64,000 nucleotides of DNA from Eukaryota sp. TZLM1-RC (taxonomy: Eukaryota; Metamonada: BaSk clade): the NCBI GenBank assembly GCA_040285825.1, contig JAUPSS010000008.1:1286996-1350995 (forward strand). The letters run 5' to 3'. This document shows positions 10,690 through 22,050 of the stretch, one piece after another (position 1 is the stretch's first letter; each line of letters opens with the position of its first letter). The notes beneath the pieces are model-generated. The model searched no databases. It was not told the origin of the DNA and saw only the letters and a program-made list of their open reading frames with translations. The position numbers were made by a program, and so were the translations under genes.

Positions 10690-12234
10690 CACCATAAACA
10701 CAGTTTTCAAAATCCTCTGAAAATGCACTTCTTGGTTTTACCATTGTTTCCCCATCATACTCAGCTGAAATATAACGAATTTTGGCCATTAATGATTCAC
10801 ATAATTGGGCAGATATTCATGGTGGTATACAATTACGTTGAAAACGAGACTGTAAATACAGCTTTAAGCAACATGTAGTATGAATTCACAATTGTTGAAA
10901 TATTGAAGCAGTTTCTCTCAATTTGAGTATCACATCTGAGTGTTTAACCATTGAGTTGACGGTTGCTCGAATGGTTTTATAAGATGGTAAAATGAACTTA
11001 TCTTTTTGAAACACTACAAAAAGTTCGAGACATAATACACAAGCATGGAGCCCATATTGAATCAAATTTTGCCTCAGGGGAGAAGTAGCTCAACAATCAG
11101 TTGGTAAAATATGGGTAAATTCCTGGTGAAACTTCATTTTCTTTTCATTTATCATTTTATAAACCAGATTGCCTAAGCCATGTCGATAGGGGATTTTAAT
11201 TTATTTCTTGGCAAATACCAGAGTATCTAAAAGATAAAAGCCATTTTCCCTGATGACAACTTCTCTCCATCTTGGTGAAAGTTGATTGAGTTCATCCACC
11301 ATTGGATCACTTGAAACAGTAGAAAATGGTAAATTCAAATCATTGAATATATTTTTCAATATTTGTAAATCAAATTTGATTAAATTGTGATTCAATAAGC
11401 AATGAGTTTGATAATTGCCATTAATGTTTGAAAATCTACGAAGCAAAGTTTCCTCAATAGAAAATGATTCTGCATGAACATTAATATTAATTTTAGGTAA
11501 AGATCTAATCTGGGAACTCATCTTCAATAACAACGAATATTTGCTTTCGAAAAAGTAATTATGGCGGTCAAACCTACCAATAAAAATGGAAATTAAAAAC
11601 ACCTTTTGATTAAAAAAAACTTTTTGATCTGAAATCCACTAACCCATTTGCTCATCAATTTCTTTTCAAAAGATTTGCACTTATCTTGTCTCTTTCTGTT
11701 GATGATCTCGTCAGGAGGGAGAAATTAGCCATCATGATTTTGGTAAAGATGACCATCCTGATAGGTTTCAAAATCAAAGCACATAACAGTGAAAAGATTT
11801 TGATTTGGGGTCATTGATTTGAATTGAATCAAAGAATCAGGGTTGAAGCCACTAAGACTTGGCTCAATTTTTCTGACCATTCTCGGATTCAATGGTTTTT
11901 TTGTCAAAATCTTCCTGTTCTGAATATTCAACATTGTATTCTCAATACAAATTTCTTGGTTCAGTGCTTTTTGTTGTTTTTTTCGCTTACGCTTTGATGT
12001 TGGTTGGTCAAAAATCGCTTTTCTAAAAATTTTTGATGGAGGCGTTGATTTAAAATTCAATCTTCTCTTTTTGGGACCAGTATTTGTTTTAACATCTCCA
12101 TCCATTGTTAAATCAACAGTAAATGGTTTTGTTGGAAGAAGATGTTGGCAGCTACTGGAATGAAAAGATAAATTATAAACATAATCATCAAACTCAATAT
12201 TATCAAAATAACAATTCAAGACACAACATCCCAT
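10690..12234 (-). pseudogene. Fanzor-family element, N-terminal half: leader, 2A-like motif, basic region, DEDD exonuclease
   Basis: It starts at ATG 12234 (MGCC), the same start as at 41962. After about 40 residues comes a 2A-like motif (MDGDVKTNTGP), then a strongly basic stretch (SKRKRKKQQKALN) that could act as a nuclear localisation signal, and then CFDFET (D-x-E at 11767-11775), the first motif of DnaQ-like 3'-5' exonucleases. The second motif NHNLIKFDLQIL lies near 11350-11400. A segment LLDTLVFAKK, followed by HGLGNLVYKM after a frame break, fits the next helix of the same fold. Frames change near 11725, 11602, 11201 and downstream. Compared with the 42 kb copy, the Ulp1-like protease is absent between the 2A motif and the basic region. 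The sequence stops at the gypsy LTR. Domain names are from motifs only. Confidence 0.6.
12073..12105 (-). other. 2A-like motif (degenerate)
   Basis: The encoded MDGDVKTNTGP resembles the D-V-E-x-N-P-G-P consensus of 2A peptides, which interrupt translation between glycine and proline. Two positions deviate (K for E and T for P). The related copy at 42701 reads MDGDVESNP. 2A-like motifs near the start of open frames are known from several non-LTR retrotransposons. Confidence 0.5.
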
Positions 12235-12249
12235 ATCTAAAGTGCAAGT

Positions 12250-13745
12250 ACCTTAATCAAAAAAAAGCAACAAAATCAAAACCACCAAGATAACAATTCA
12301 AAACAAAACATAAACAAGAAAAACATCCCGTATCTAAGGTGATTAGCACAATGGCTGATTCAACAGCACCCATATCATGATTCACATTATGACTAAAAAA
12401 ATGCAATACTTTACCCCCACGGAAGGATCAGAACGACGATTCCGATAGGAAATCGAGGCTCTGACCTTTCGTTTATTCCTGTAAAGCAGGATGACTGTTC
12501 CCAACTGAGGAGTTCGGGAGGAAGTACTCTGCTGCTCTGTGAAGAACAGGTTAAAGGAGGAGGTGGGAATCGGGTCCGTAACCTCGTCATCTTGTTTCTC
12601 GTTTCGCTGCAATGAATGGGAAGAGTCAAGTTGATGTCGCTGTCTGACACGATGTCTGACATGCTGATTGCAATTGTAAATTGATTGCTGCTTTCGACCA
12701 TGGTATCAAATGCCTATCCAATGTATTTCTATTAATGGTCAGCAGCATCAGCTCGATTTACCTTTCAACTGTTACTGTTACCAAAGTCTCCCACTCTTCT
12801 TCTTTACTTGTTTCCATTTCTAAAAAATACCGCCAAATCACATCATCATACATCTCCAATCTGCAAAGTTCTGTCGACAAATTGATCATGCTTTAGAAGG
12901 TCAATGTTGACAATTTCAGTACACAATCATGATAGGACTGTTCTATGCTTCTATAATAAGTGTTTATGTGCTTCTAGTTCCATAGAAGTAGTGTTCACAT
13001 TTTCTGTATCAGTTAGTCCACTGTGGATCATTACTGGATGGAATATTGTTTGAAGGATGACGCTCAATAATCCTGGATCAGGATTCCTGACCATCGCCAC
13101 CAGACTATTAAACTTCAACAAATTTACAAAACACGAATAATCATATTCATTCGTCGTCGTCGGAAGTTTGGGGATATAATTGTTCTGATTCAGTCACGAA
13201 ATTGCGATGAGAAGTATAATCACATCCTATGGATGTTTGAGTAAATCTTTCACTTCAATATATCATGAATGATACAGGAATATAGTATGTTAAAATATTG
13301 CAAAATTATTGGGTTCAATTCTGTGTCCAACATGAAATGGACACAGAAATGTTCTGTTATGCACTGATTAATCAACTATTACTCAGGAGTAAAATCATTC
13401 AAACAATCCTAAGAATTACAATGAGGGAAATATTTTGATAATAAAGCCATTTTTCCTCATCGACTCGATATATTCATAATGTGTCAAGTACAATCATCAT
13501 TATTCAATTTTACATTGAACCCAAACAATATGAATGTTGATCATCGTTAAGTTTGATCTGTTTCCAAGACTCGTCACTTTTGCACTTAACTCTACATTGA
13601 CTGTGTTACTTAATGCAGCAATTTTGACTGAAGAAACAATTCTCTCACTTTTACTCTATTAAGTGATCAGACAAACATGTTTGCGTGCCAATACAGAATT
13701 TTCAATGTATGATGTTTCACACTTTCCAATTGCATTATTTTTACC
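12250..13745. other. Gene-poor stretch between element remnants
   Basis: No convincing gene is seen. A pair of overlapping minus-strand frames at 12701-12382 (start MVESSNQF) has a balanced base composition unlike its surroundings and might be an exon or element leader, but no family is recognised. At 12280-12340 an imperfect copy of 12200-12245 is present, including a shared ATCCC(A/G)TATCTAA, just upstream of the 2A-bearing frame. The rest is AT-rich without clear structure. Confidence 0.4.
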
Positions 13746-15490
13746 ATGACCAAAATGATGTTATTGATTCAATTTGGATATTTGTTTTGTTTGGCCATTC
13801 ATCCTATTTTATTGCAAATTCAAGAGATGTTTCCTTCGCAAAAAATGATTGCATATATAGATGATGTTGTTCTTATTGGTGATTTAAATATTGTGGAACA
13901 AGCAACTGTATGTTTTAAAGAATTATTTACCAAAATTGGTCTCCGACTTAAATGTGTTTTGTTATCGAATTCTCCAGTTTCCACAATAGTTGATGGTATT
14001 GAAATTCAAGCGAAATTATATTCAATTGATGCTACTCGTCATTTGGGTTCGTTTTTAGGAAATAATGATGAAATTACCAACAAATTGTTTGAAAAGTTGA
14101 ACTCAATTTCCGACAAAATTGACCGAATGATGAATTTAGATATACAAAAACACATCAAATTTACCATTATAAAACTGTGTTTTAGTTCCAATTTCAATCA
14201 TATATTTCGATCTACAAATCCTCTTGTCACTAGGCCTTTGTCTCAGAAGTTTAATGAGTTACGTGCAAAAGTTTTGTCACAATTAGTGGGATGTAAAATG
14301 TTCCAAAATCCAGATCATGCCTATCTTCGTCCACATTATGGCGGTTTAGGTTGGACGAAGGCTTCTATTCTTACCTCGTGTGCTTTTGTTGGTGGATGCA
14401 GAAATGCAATCTTTGAGTTTTCCGAAAGATGTGCAGAGTGGGAAGATTTATTGATGACAACGCAAAGTTCCACTGTTTTTGCATTAAATGAAGAAATTTC
14501 AAAAATTGATGCAGAAAAATGGGGTCGATGCTTTCCCCAATCATTCAATGGCAATATTCCAGAAAAGAATGTTTTGAATTTGAAGTACACTCTTCGAACA
14601 TTACAGAAACGATTGACTGGAATGTATGAAAATGATCTTTATAATAATATATGCAGCTCGGCTGTTTTAAATCAAGGTCTTCACTCATTGTTGTTGGAAA
14701 AGGGTGTTTGTGAAAACAAGTCATCAGATTCTTCACTTTTTGTAACCATTGTAGCACGAAGATTTGGATTGTGTGCCACTAATGAAGCATTTGTAACAAA
14801 AATGAGATTATATTTGAACATCCCCATTAATCAATTATTATCAAAAGAAAAATGTATTTGTTCGAATTCACCTCAACTCACTTTGCGCCATGCTCTGAAT
14901 TGCTCTAAATTGATAACTTATCGTTCTTCATTACATGATGCTGTTAGAAACACTGTTTTCAATATGGCACAAACTGCAAGAATTTCGTTATCAAAGAGCT
15001 CCTGCTGAAGGAAACACTTTCTCTGAATAATTTTGGTTCTGATGATAAAGGTGATGTATACTGTGATTGGATTGATAATTCTGAAGCTATTGTTGACTTT
15101 GTCTCATGTAATGTTGCAAATGATACTTTGGTTCACAGAAGAAAACTAAATCTTGTGAGTGCTCTTGATTTTAAAGCAAATGAAAAACATAGAAATTATG
15201 ATAAAGATATTGAAGAGGCTAATGCTGCTAGAAATACACAGCTGGTTTTTATTGCTTTCCCATTTTCGACAAATGGAAGATTATCAGATGAAGCAGAAAC
15301 TTTTTTGAATGACTTCCAAATAATGGTTCAAGAACAACAATGAAAAGATTTGATATTTTTTTATGGCGTTCACGGATTCAAGTTGCCATTATTAATAGAT
15401 TACTTCGGTTTTTCAATCGAATAAGAGAAGCTTTAGCTAGACAGCAAGCAGATCAAGATTTTGTAGAGAAAATCTTGGTTCAATGATAGT
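13746..15490 (+). pseudogene. Non-LTR retrotransposon, 5'-truncated: RT, CCHC knuckle, restriction-like endonuclease
   Basis: The homologous part starts near 13758 with CLAIHPILLQIQ followed by AYIDDVVLIGD, the active-site block of a non-LTR reverse transcriptase (YIDD). A thumb-like region follows, then a C-x-C-x7-H-x4-C knuckle (CICSNS...HALNC, near 14858) and a C-terminal domain with a D...IVDF...K spacing typical of a PD-(D/E)XK restriction-like endonuclease. The frame shifts near 14995 and again near 15342; the last segment is KRFDIFLWRSRIQV...LARQQADQDFVEKILVQ. An AATAAA lies at about 15533. The N-terminal part of the RT is missing, as is common after incomplete target-primed integration. 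RLE-bearing clades such as R2 or Utopia are candidates. Only the 3' end recurs at 45823-45963. Confidence 0.75.
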
Positions 15491-15545
15491 CGTCCCATTA
15501 GTTATGAGTTAATTTAATTAAGTGTGCAAATTCAATAAATATTTA

Positions 15546-16300
15546 GAGATCTGGAAATATTGAATACAACCAACACCCCTGTTGTTGTGTGTACCTTACT
15601 AGTTTTCTGAAAACTGTTGGTGAAGTCAATGCGAGGTGTGTGTCAGGTTTGATTGAATTGGATAGAATTTCATTGTACAGTACTTGTAAAGTTCGTTAGA
15701 AAACTCAGTGAACCATATTTTAAAATTTTCATCACTTTAAAAGCAGAGTCATTTCTACAACTGTAAAGAACAACCTACATTGATACAAATTGAAATATTA
15801 GATTAATGTAAGTCTATTCAATGTTAAAACCATCAAATAGTTGATCTGGAACCACTCAGATATCGAAACTTCTTCTGCAGCCCTTGTTTATTCGTTGGAG
15901 ATTTCTGTCCAACAATGTTCTTTTTTTCTAACTGCTGTCATTTTCTTCTGTTGGTTCGCGCAGAGTTCTGAGGTAGCCTTCTTTAGAGATGCAGTTAGGC
16001 GAAGTCATGATTGAATCAAGAAGAACAAGGTTTTATGGAATAAGACAGTTCACACGATAGATCTTACAGCACCAAGGTGCGGGTGCGTTGTTTAAAGTGC
16101 ATGTAGAGCAAATATCAAAATCTGATGCACTGCTGAACACTAGTAAATTTTCTTTATTCATTGTAATTAACGGTAACCAAGTACCCAATATGAGATACAA
16201 AACATAAAATAAAAATAATGTATGTGAATAACAACAAAAGTAGTCACATAGTGATTTGCTAAAGGCCAAAAACGACCTAACTCGAAAAACAGTGAATACG
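15546..16300. other. Intergenic, nothing recognised
   Basis: AT-rich spacer between the retrotransposon tail and the convergent transporter gene. A minus-strand frame over 16033-16320 overlaps the end of the transporter in another frame and has no features of its own. Confidence 0.4.
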
Positions 16301-16303
16301 AAC

Positions 16304-17542
16304 CTACAAAATAGCACCAAATAGAAAGACTAACAAAATACTGATAACTGTAGTAGAAAGAGAAGCTATGATTCCTATAATAAAAGGTTTGAGCCCGTGC
16401 TCTTTGAACACTTTTAAATTAGTAGAGAGACCAACACCAGCCATAGCAACTGCTAGTAAATACTGAGAAGTTACACTGAAATACCCTGTTAGGTCTTCCC
16501 AAACTCCACCAAACCATTTAAAATGAAGTACGATTGTGTTAATAGTTGCCGTAAGTAGAAAACCAAAGACAAAGAATGGAACTAATTGAAGGAATTGTTT
16601 CGATGAAGCAGAACTAGACACTTTACGATTATAATAGAAGGAAACAAGAGGAACCACCAGAATTAACATCAAATTTCTTGAAAGTTTTGTTATAGTTGCA
16701 ACGTCAACAACGTCAGTCGCATCAAAAACTTGATCATAAATCATGGAAGCTCCAGCTACTTGAGCTGTTTCGTGGATAGAAGTACCAAGAAAAAGACCAG
16801 TCATTAGAAAGTTTGTACCAAAGAGTAACCTCGAAAAGTAAGGGTACAAGAACATGGATACAGACCCAAAAATAGTAATGTTGCCGACCGCATAAGCAAC
16901 TTCGTCCTCACTGGCCGAGATCGAAGGTGCAGTGGAAACAATAGCAGTGGCACCACAGATGGCAGTACCAATAGCTGTTAATGTACCTAATCTATAAGAT
17001 TCTTTCAGCTTAAAAGTAACTAATAGTGTTGTGGAGAAAGCAAATACAATACACGATACAATAATTGGTAGAGACCAGGCACCGAGTCTTAAAACATTCA
17101 ATAAATCTAATCTGAAACCCATTAAAATAATACCCAATTTTAAAAGGATCTTAATGCTGAATTTGACACCTTTTGTGAAAGATTTATGTAAACCAAAAAG
17201 ATTACGTATGACAATTCCGAAAAGAATGGCAAAGAAAATAGGAGAGGCCGGACTTTCAAAACTTGAAGGTAATTTGAAGATAAAATTGACAAGAAGTCCA
17301 AAGAGAAAACTGCAGAACAGAGAAATAACCATAATAATTGTACATAAGAGAACACCCAAGAAATGGACAATAGAACTGTTAAAGAACGACGTTTCAGGTA
17401 ACTTGGAATAGATTGTATCGAGAAAAGAAGGTGGTGTCACCTCGGTCTGGTTTTCAACATCCTTGGTCAGTACAGAGTGAGCAGTACTGTCAGGAACATC
17501 AACATCACTATGTGAAGATTCCATTATCTCTGTAGTTTTCAT
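16304..17542 (-). CDS. YeiH/UPF0324-type putative sulfate exporter family membrane protein
   Basis: This is a 412-residue multi-helix membrane protein starting at ATG 17542. After an acidic N-terminus of about 60 residues come roughly ten hydrophobic segments. Family motifs include GIVIRNLFGL, LGIILMGFRL, GTAICGATAIVSTAP (about residues 185-200) and GTSIHETAQVAGAS (about 250-265), all in the order found in bacterial YeiH-like proteins annotated as putative sulfate exporters. Transport substrate and membrane location in this organism are inferred. The length is a little above bacterial members because of the added N-terminus. A possible upstream exon exists: an ATG at about 17675 leads to a GTAAGT at about 17605, and splicing to an AG at about 17570 would keep the frame and add about 30 residues; this is unproven. 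Bacterial members dominate the family, so acquisition by transfer is likely. Confidence 0.82.
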   Translation of the reverse strand: MKTTEIMESSHSDVDVPDSTAHSVLTKDVENQTEVTPPSFLDTIYSKLPETSFFNSSIVHFLGVLLCTIIMVISLFCSFLFGLLVNFIFKLPSSFESPASPIFFAILFGIVIRNLFGLHKSFTKGVKFSIKILLKLGIILMGFRLDLLNVLRLGAWSLPIIVSCIVFAFSTTLLVTFKLKESYRLGTLTAIGTAICGATAIVSTAPSISASEDEVAYAVGNITIFGSVSMFLYPYFSRLLFGTNFLMTGLFLGTSIHETAQVAGASMIYDQVFDATDVVDVATITKLSRNLMLILVVPLVSFYYNRKVSSSASSKQFLQLVPFFVFGFLLTATINTIVLHFKWFGGVWEDLTGYFSVTSQYLLAVAMAGVGLSTNLKVFKEHGLKPFIIGIIASLSTTVISILLVFLFGAIL

Positions 17543-17741
17543 TTGAAATGCATACTTTCTTCAAACATCATTCAAACTTAATCCAAGAACTTACATTCTT
17601 GGTGAGATCGTCGACAGACGTTCTAGATTCCTCGAATAATTGGCCCCTAATCTCAGTGAGCCCATTTCTCCTCTAAAACAATACGTAGCTTTGATGCTAG
17701 TTTCTTTGTGGACTCTGGAACGCTTCTGGTCTTGTTCCATA

Positions 17742-18002
17742 TTAGTGCTCACTAATTGCAATTTCTAGCTGATTTAGTGATGCAGAAATGTCTCTACACC
17801 ATACTTGATTACATTCCGGACCACTGAAATAGGCGTTGTGAACTTTAACTTCACCATCTACTTCTCTATAGATCTTTTGGTGTAGCATCTTGCAGCAGTT
17901 CACCTTTGCAGATGTCATATATTCATCTCCGATCTTCACATTAGCAAATGAACATTGTATCAACTTGAGAAACGTACCACCACCTCCATTGCCAAACCAC
18001 AC
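17742..18002 (-). CDS. Hypothetical short frame, possibly an exon
   Basis: About 87 codons are open on the minus strand, from a stop near 18014 to TAA at 17742, without an ATG at the beginning (first in-frame ATG at residue 29 of the frame). It encodes a Gly-rich start (WFGNGGGGTF), five cysteines, and KVHNAYFSGPECNQVWC. Codon use looks gene-like, but no family is recognised and no upstream exon is evident. It could be a terminal exon or a gene relic. Confidence 0.25.
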   Translation of the reverse strand: MWFGNGGGGTFLKLIQCSFANVKIGDEYMTSAKVNCCKMLHQKIYREVDGEVKVHNAYFSGPECNQVWCRDISASLNQLEIAISEH

Positions 18003-18225
18003 CTTTACTTCTCAACCGTTTGCAATTTTTTTCACTTTGTTGATAATTGAGCTGAATCTTTTCTATTTTGTTATAAAGAAGTCAAATGTGTTTCTCCTCA
18101 ATGCTTTTCCAGCACTCAGATATAATTGCTGTTTTAGCAATGATCGTCTTACGTTATTACCTTCATAGTCCTAATAGTCACCGATAGTTGATATTTCAAG
18201 CAGATAATGGTTCAATTTCTGCACG

Positions 18226-18606
18226 TCATAAACATCTATTGATGAGTGGGTCTAGTGAAGCGGAGTGATTGATCTTTCGTTGCTTTGGTGCCAAGAAGAT
18301 ATTGGATACGGTCGGCCCTGAACGTTTTCCAATGCTGGAACCACATAGATTTGAGTGGTTGATGGCCCAGAACACCATTTCCATTTCGTCATCAGGTACC
18401 TGCCACTCAGTAGCTTTTGGTTTCTGGCGAGGTCTTGACCGTTCAACCTTGGCTTGCAAGGTATGTTTTCTATTCCGAGTGGTTTCGTAGTAGTCAAGTT
18501 CCCCTCTGGATCTCTTATCAGTCAAGGCTTCTCCGGACAATCTCACTCGTGTTGCTTTGGGGTGCGGTTTGAAAGTTATACGGACACTATCACCATTAGA
18601 AGACAT
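18226..18606 (-). CDS. Hypothetical basic protein
   Basis: A 126-residue frame from ATG 18606 (MSSNGDSVRITFKPHPKATR), rich in Arg, Lys and Pro, with WQVPDDEMEMVFW in the middle. The frame remains open upstream to 18897 but without a good start. The region 18.25-19.1 kb is less AT-rich than the surrounding DNA, which argues for some coding function, but several overlapping frames compete and the product is not recognised. Confidence 0.28.
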   Translation of the reverse strand: MSSNGDSVRITFKPHPKATRVRLSGEALTDKRSRGELDYYETTRNRKHTLQAKVERSRPRQKPKATEWQVPDDEMEMVFWAINHSNLCGSSIGKRSGPTVSNIFLAPKQRKINHSASLDPLINRCL

Positions 18607-18609
18607 GGT

Positions 18610-20914
18610 GTAGTCATTAGCATTTGTTTTAAACAATAAATAAGGGTTTTCCAAAATTGTTTGTGATGTGTTTTTGGAGATAAAATGGTTGAGAACCCAT
18701 GTGGAAAAGAGGACAAAAGCAGGCTTCAAACTAGCGATGGGAGTGAGTCTATGTCGTCTTAAGGTATGTGGAAAGGCTTGCTCCAGGTGGTTTTGGATTG
18801 CCGAGCCGCAACGAAAGATGTAGGTACTGTTCTCTTGATTAAGAGTCACTCTTCGAGAAGAACGCAGAGTGTTGTACCTTTGAGGATCACCAACCAAGAA
18901 GTGAAACAGAGATCCAGAATTGATGCTGAGTCAGGAAATGACTGTCTTAAGGGAAGCACACAGCAAAAACTCTGGCTAGCAAACTGCCGAGGTGAGTCAT
19001 GGTGGTCACCTTGGTCAGCTGTCCATCAATGTAATCACACACTGGCCACTCAAAGAACTGATGAAGGGAGCAGGCACGTGTCCATGACTGCATAGTCCTT
19101 ACTGAAAACGGAAGGTGCAGACAATCAAAAATGATTGATTTCTCAGTTTCAGTTACTTTTAAAATTTGGTTTATGTTCAACTCCTTACATCCACAAAACA
19201 ATGAAACATGCACAAACTGATAAATAGACACATTTATAATAGATACTGAACATGCTCTAAGCATTTTCTTTCCTAAAAATAGTAAACTGATGCGAAAATT
19301 GACGAAATTGTTGTTAGTCAAAGCAGTTGATCGTTTAATCAAGGGTGTTTGTAGATTTAATAAATTCGTAAAGTTTCACAATTGAATTCCCTTATTCAGT
19401 ACAAACACGTTACCAAGGGAAGTCACAACACCCGTTTCTTCCTTCCCATTTCTTTCACTCTTTGACGAAGAACCTTTCGCTCCTCGTTCAACTATATCTG
19501 AGTCCGCCATGGATCTTTGTAAACTGTTGGCTTTTCTATTATAGTGATTATAGGTTTCGTTCAGTGCGCTCACACATTGACTATAAAACATTAAATCCCA
19601 TAAAATAGACTAACAAAAGACAGTCTGTAGAGACACTATTGGCTATTCTTTCTATTCTATATTCTTGAGTCTAAACTCGAGCCTATTGCAGATCGTCCAT
19701 CCGAAGCTGTGCCAACAACTTCTGCTGTCTCACCCCTTTCAGCTGCACTTCTTGTCTTGAAACTAGACATCTGAATACTTATTATTACCTTGTCTCTCTA
19801 CTTCGCCCTCTTCACCCTCTTTCTACTCATCTTTCCTCCATAGAAGATGTTCCTCCTGTCTTCACTTGTATTACCATCAGTTATCAATATACACCCTTAC
19901 ACCTCTGGTATCGTTTGTTCACTCTCTACGAATCAACTCACTCCAATCTTAATCTACTCCAGTCTAACCTACTGCTGATATACATGAACTTCTAAAGTCT
20001 AATGAGCTGAAGATTTTTGAAACTGCATTGAAGACACTTGTAATGTTAGTCAATATGGCTTCCTTGCAGAGATTGATTTTGACTAATTTCATATTAATGT
20101 AGTGTGATACGATAATAAGTCTGAAGACGTCCACGCTGCTATGAGTGAAACCTATCCCCATGAATTCAGGTTCGGACTCTTGAGAAAGATGATTTTCTGG
20201 TTAATAACCTATTTCTGAACCTTCACTGTTTTGAATGTGCGTGGTTGATAATAATTTGTGTAAGTAGTAGTGAATAATATTTATATAATAATATATATAA
20301 TAATATATAATATTAGTGACGGTAGTATTATAGGTGATTTAAATTGTAACTAAAAGTGCTAATACTCACCACATAACTAATAGTTCCAAAATAAAATATT
20401 ATCGATTCATGTTTTATTATAGTGTTCGTTCAAGTGTTGGTAAAAAGAATAGTGTTGGTGAAAGAAGTGGTGTGGTGAAAGAGGATTTTATAATTATGAT
20501 ATAAAAGTAAGGTGAAGATTGAGGAAGATTTACCTGTTCAATGAATAGAATCTAATACTCCTCTTTTAAAATTAACACAGTAATGTTAATAATTCTAGAA
20601 TCTGACTGGAACATACCAGCTTCAAGCATCAGCTGCTTCGATACTTTCAAATTATTGTCTTGAATATAATTGCAAATATAGGGCAACTGACTCAACCACA
20701 ACTAAAAAATAGACTAAACGTATACATTGTCTACTTGAATTGTTTGTGGTCTGAAATTGAGTCCTGTCTACTCAAACATAATGCTGAAATTTGAAATGTA
20801 AGACCCATATAAGACAAAAGGTAGTTAATTGAGTTGGTGAAAGAAAAAATTTCACCAATATGTAACTAAAGTGAGAACCACATCTGAATTTCCCATAATT
20901 GTTTCTTCAAAAAC
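18610..20914. other. Unassigned stretch upstream of the cyclin gene
   Basis: No confident gene. A short minus-strand frame from 19591 to 19376 contains MADSDIVERGAKGSS and ends at TGA; it might be a small gene. At 19680-19950 the plus strand is C- and T-rich with traces of a broken frame (IADRPSEAVPTTSAV). A TA-rich run lies at 20279-20322. The rest shows nothing. Confidence 0.3.
20279..20322. repeat. TA-rich low-complexity run
   Basis: Repeated TATAATAATATA units occur in a single AT-only stretch, consistent with a simple repeat. Confidence 0.6.
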
Positions 20915-21956
20915 ATGTTTTCACGAGCTGGTCTTCGAGATGTATCTAACACTGCCAATGCCCTAGGGAGGCTTCGTTTAAAGGTTTGTTTCATGATTGC
21001 TTTAATTAAAGCCTAAACCCTTCACGGGAATTCCACTGGCCAATCATAAGGCACCGACGCATCAAACTCAGCAATTATACCAAAGTGTTCCTCAAAAACC
21101 TGCCACTACTGCTTCTCATACTTCAATGCGGTCTGAACGTTACGATGTCGATCTTCCAGCTACTGGCGATCCCCTCTCGATCTATGTTGATGATATCTAT
21201 GCATATCTTCGGGAATTTGAAGTTAGGACACATCCTCAAGCAGATTATCTGTCAAATCAAGCTGAACTCACCAACGATAACAGAACATCTGTTATCGATT
21301 GGATGGTTGATGTTCACGCTCGATTTAAGTCTGTTCCTGAGTCTCTCTTTACTGCTATCAATTACATGGACCGTTTTCTTTCTCAAAAAGCAGTTGTCCG
21401 ATCCAAATTACAACTCATTGCTTACACATCTCTTTTTCTGGCTTGCAAGTATGAAGATGTCTATACCCCACGCCTCAAGCATTGGGTCAAACTTGTTTAT
21501 CCTACCATCCAGCAACATGAGCTCATCAGAGCCGAAAGATTATTGTGTGCAACTCTCAACTATGATCTTGCTGTTCCTTCTGCTTTTACTTTTTTACGTA
21601 GATTTACCAAGGTTGGTGGAGCTGACAGCATCATCAAGTATTCTGCTCATTTTTTATGTGAATTTGCACTTATGGACGTAGAAGTTCTTCAATTCTATCC
21701 CTCATTACAAGCAGCTTCTGCTCTTGCTGCAGTTAATGAATTGTATGGTCGTCCGTTATGGAATGCAGCCCTGGAAGATTATAGCAAGTATACTGCTGAC
21801 GATTTGAAAGACGGTGTTGTTTTTATGAAGAAGGTAATGCAACAGATTCTTCGCATACCTCAGAGCTCTCGTCCAAAGAAAGCGATTTTTGATAAGTATG
21901 CTACAGCTGCTTACAATTGTATATCTACAAAGCTTTTGGAGAAAATCAGAAATTAA
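20915..21956 (+). CDS. Mitotic (B-type) cyclin, two exons
   Basis: Exon 1 (20915-20983) and exon 2 (21012-21956) join in frame to give 337 residues. Exon 1 encodes MFSRAGLRDVSN, in which RAGLRDVSN at residues 4-12 fits the RxxLxxxxN destruction box recognised by the anaphase-promoting complex. The DPLSIYVDDIYAYLRE segment and the N-terminal cyclin box (about residues 114-171, with RTSVIDWMVDVH and LACKYED) follow, then a C-terminal cyclin fold (LERL-like AERLLCATLNYDL onward). This is the standard layout of cyclin B, which activates CDK1 at mitosis. Starting at the first ATG of exon 2 (21126) would lose the destruction box and 61 residues. The gene ends 94 bases before the convergent neighbour. 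Confidence 0.92.
20984..21011 (+). other. 28-nt intron in the cyclin gene
   Basis: It starts GTTTGT and ends TTAATTAAAG. Removal joins codon 23 (AAG) to CCT in frame and continues without a stop into the cyclin body. A TTTAAT near the end may serve as branch site. Confidence 0.75.
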
Positions 21957-22050
21957 TTGTGTATTTTATTTATATTATATTGTGTTTTATCTTTATGGTG
22001 TGGAACCTGGAGGATATTGAATTTCATTAAATGATATAAAGTTATTTAAT

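Noticed and set aside
17031-17411. Plus-strand frame MEKANTIHDTIIGRD
   Set aside because: Antisense to the YeiH-like membrane protein, whose hydrophobic segments and motifs are clear.
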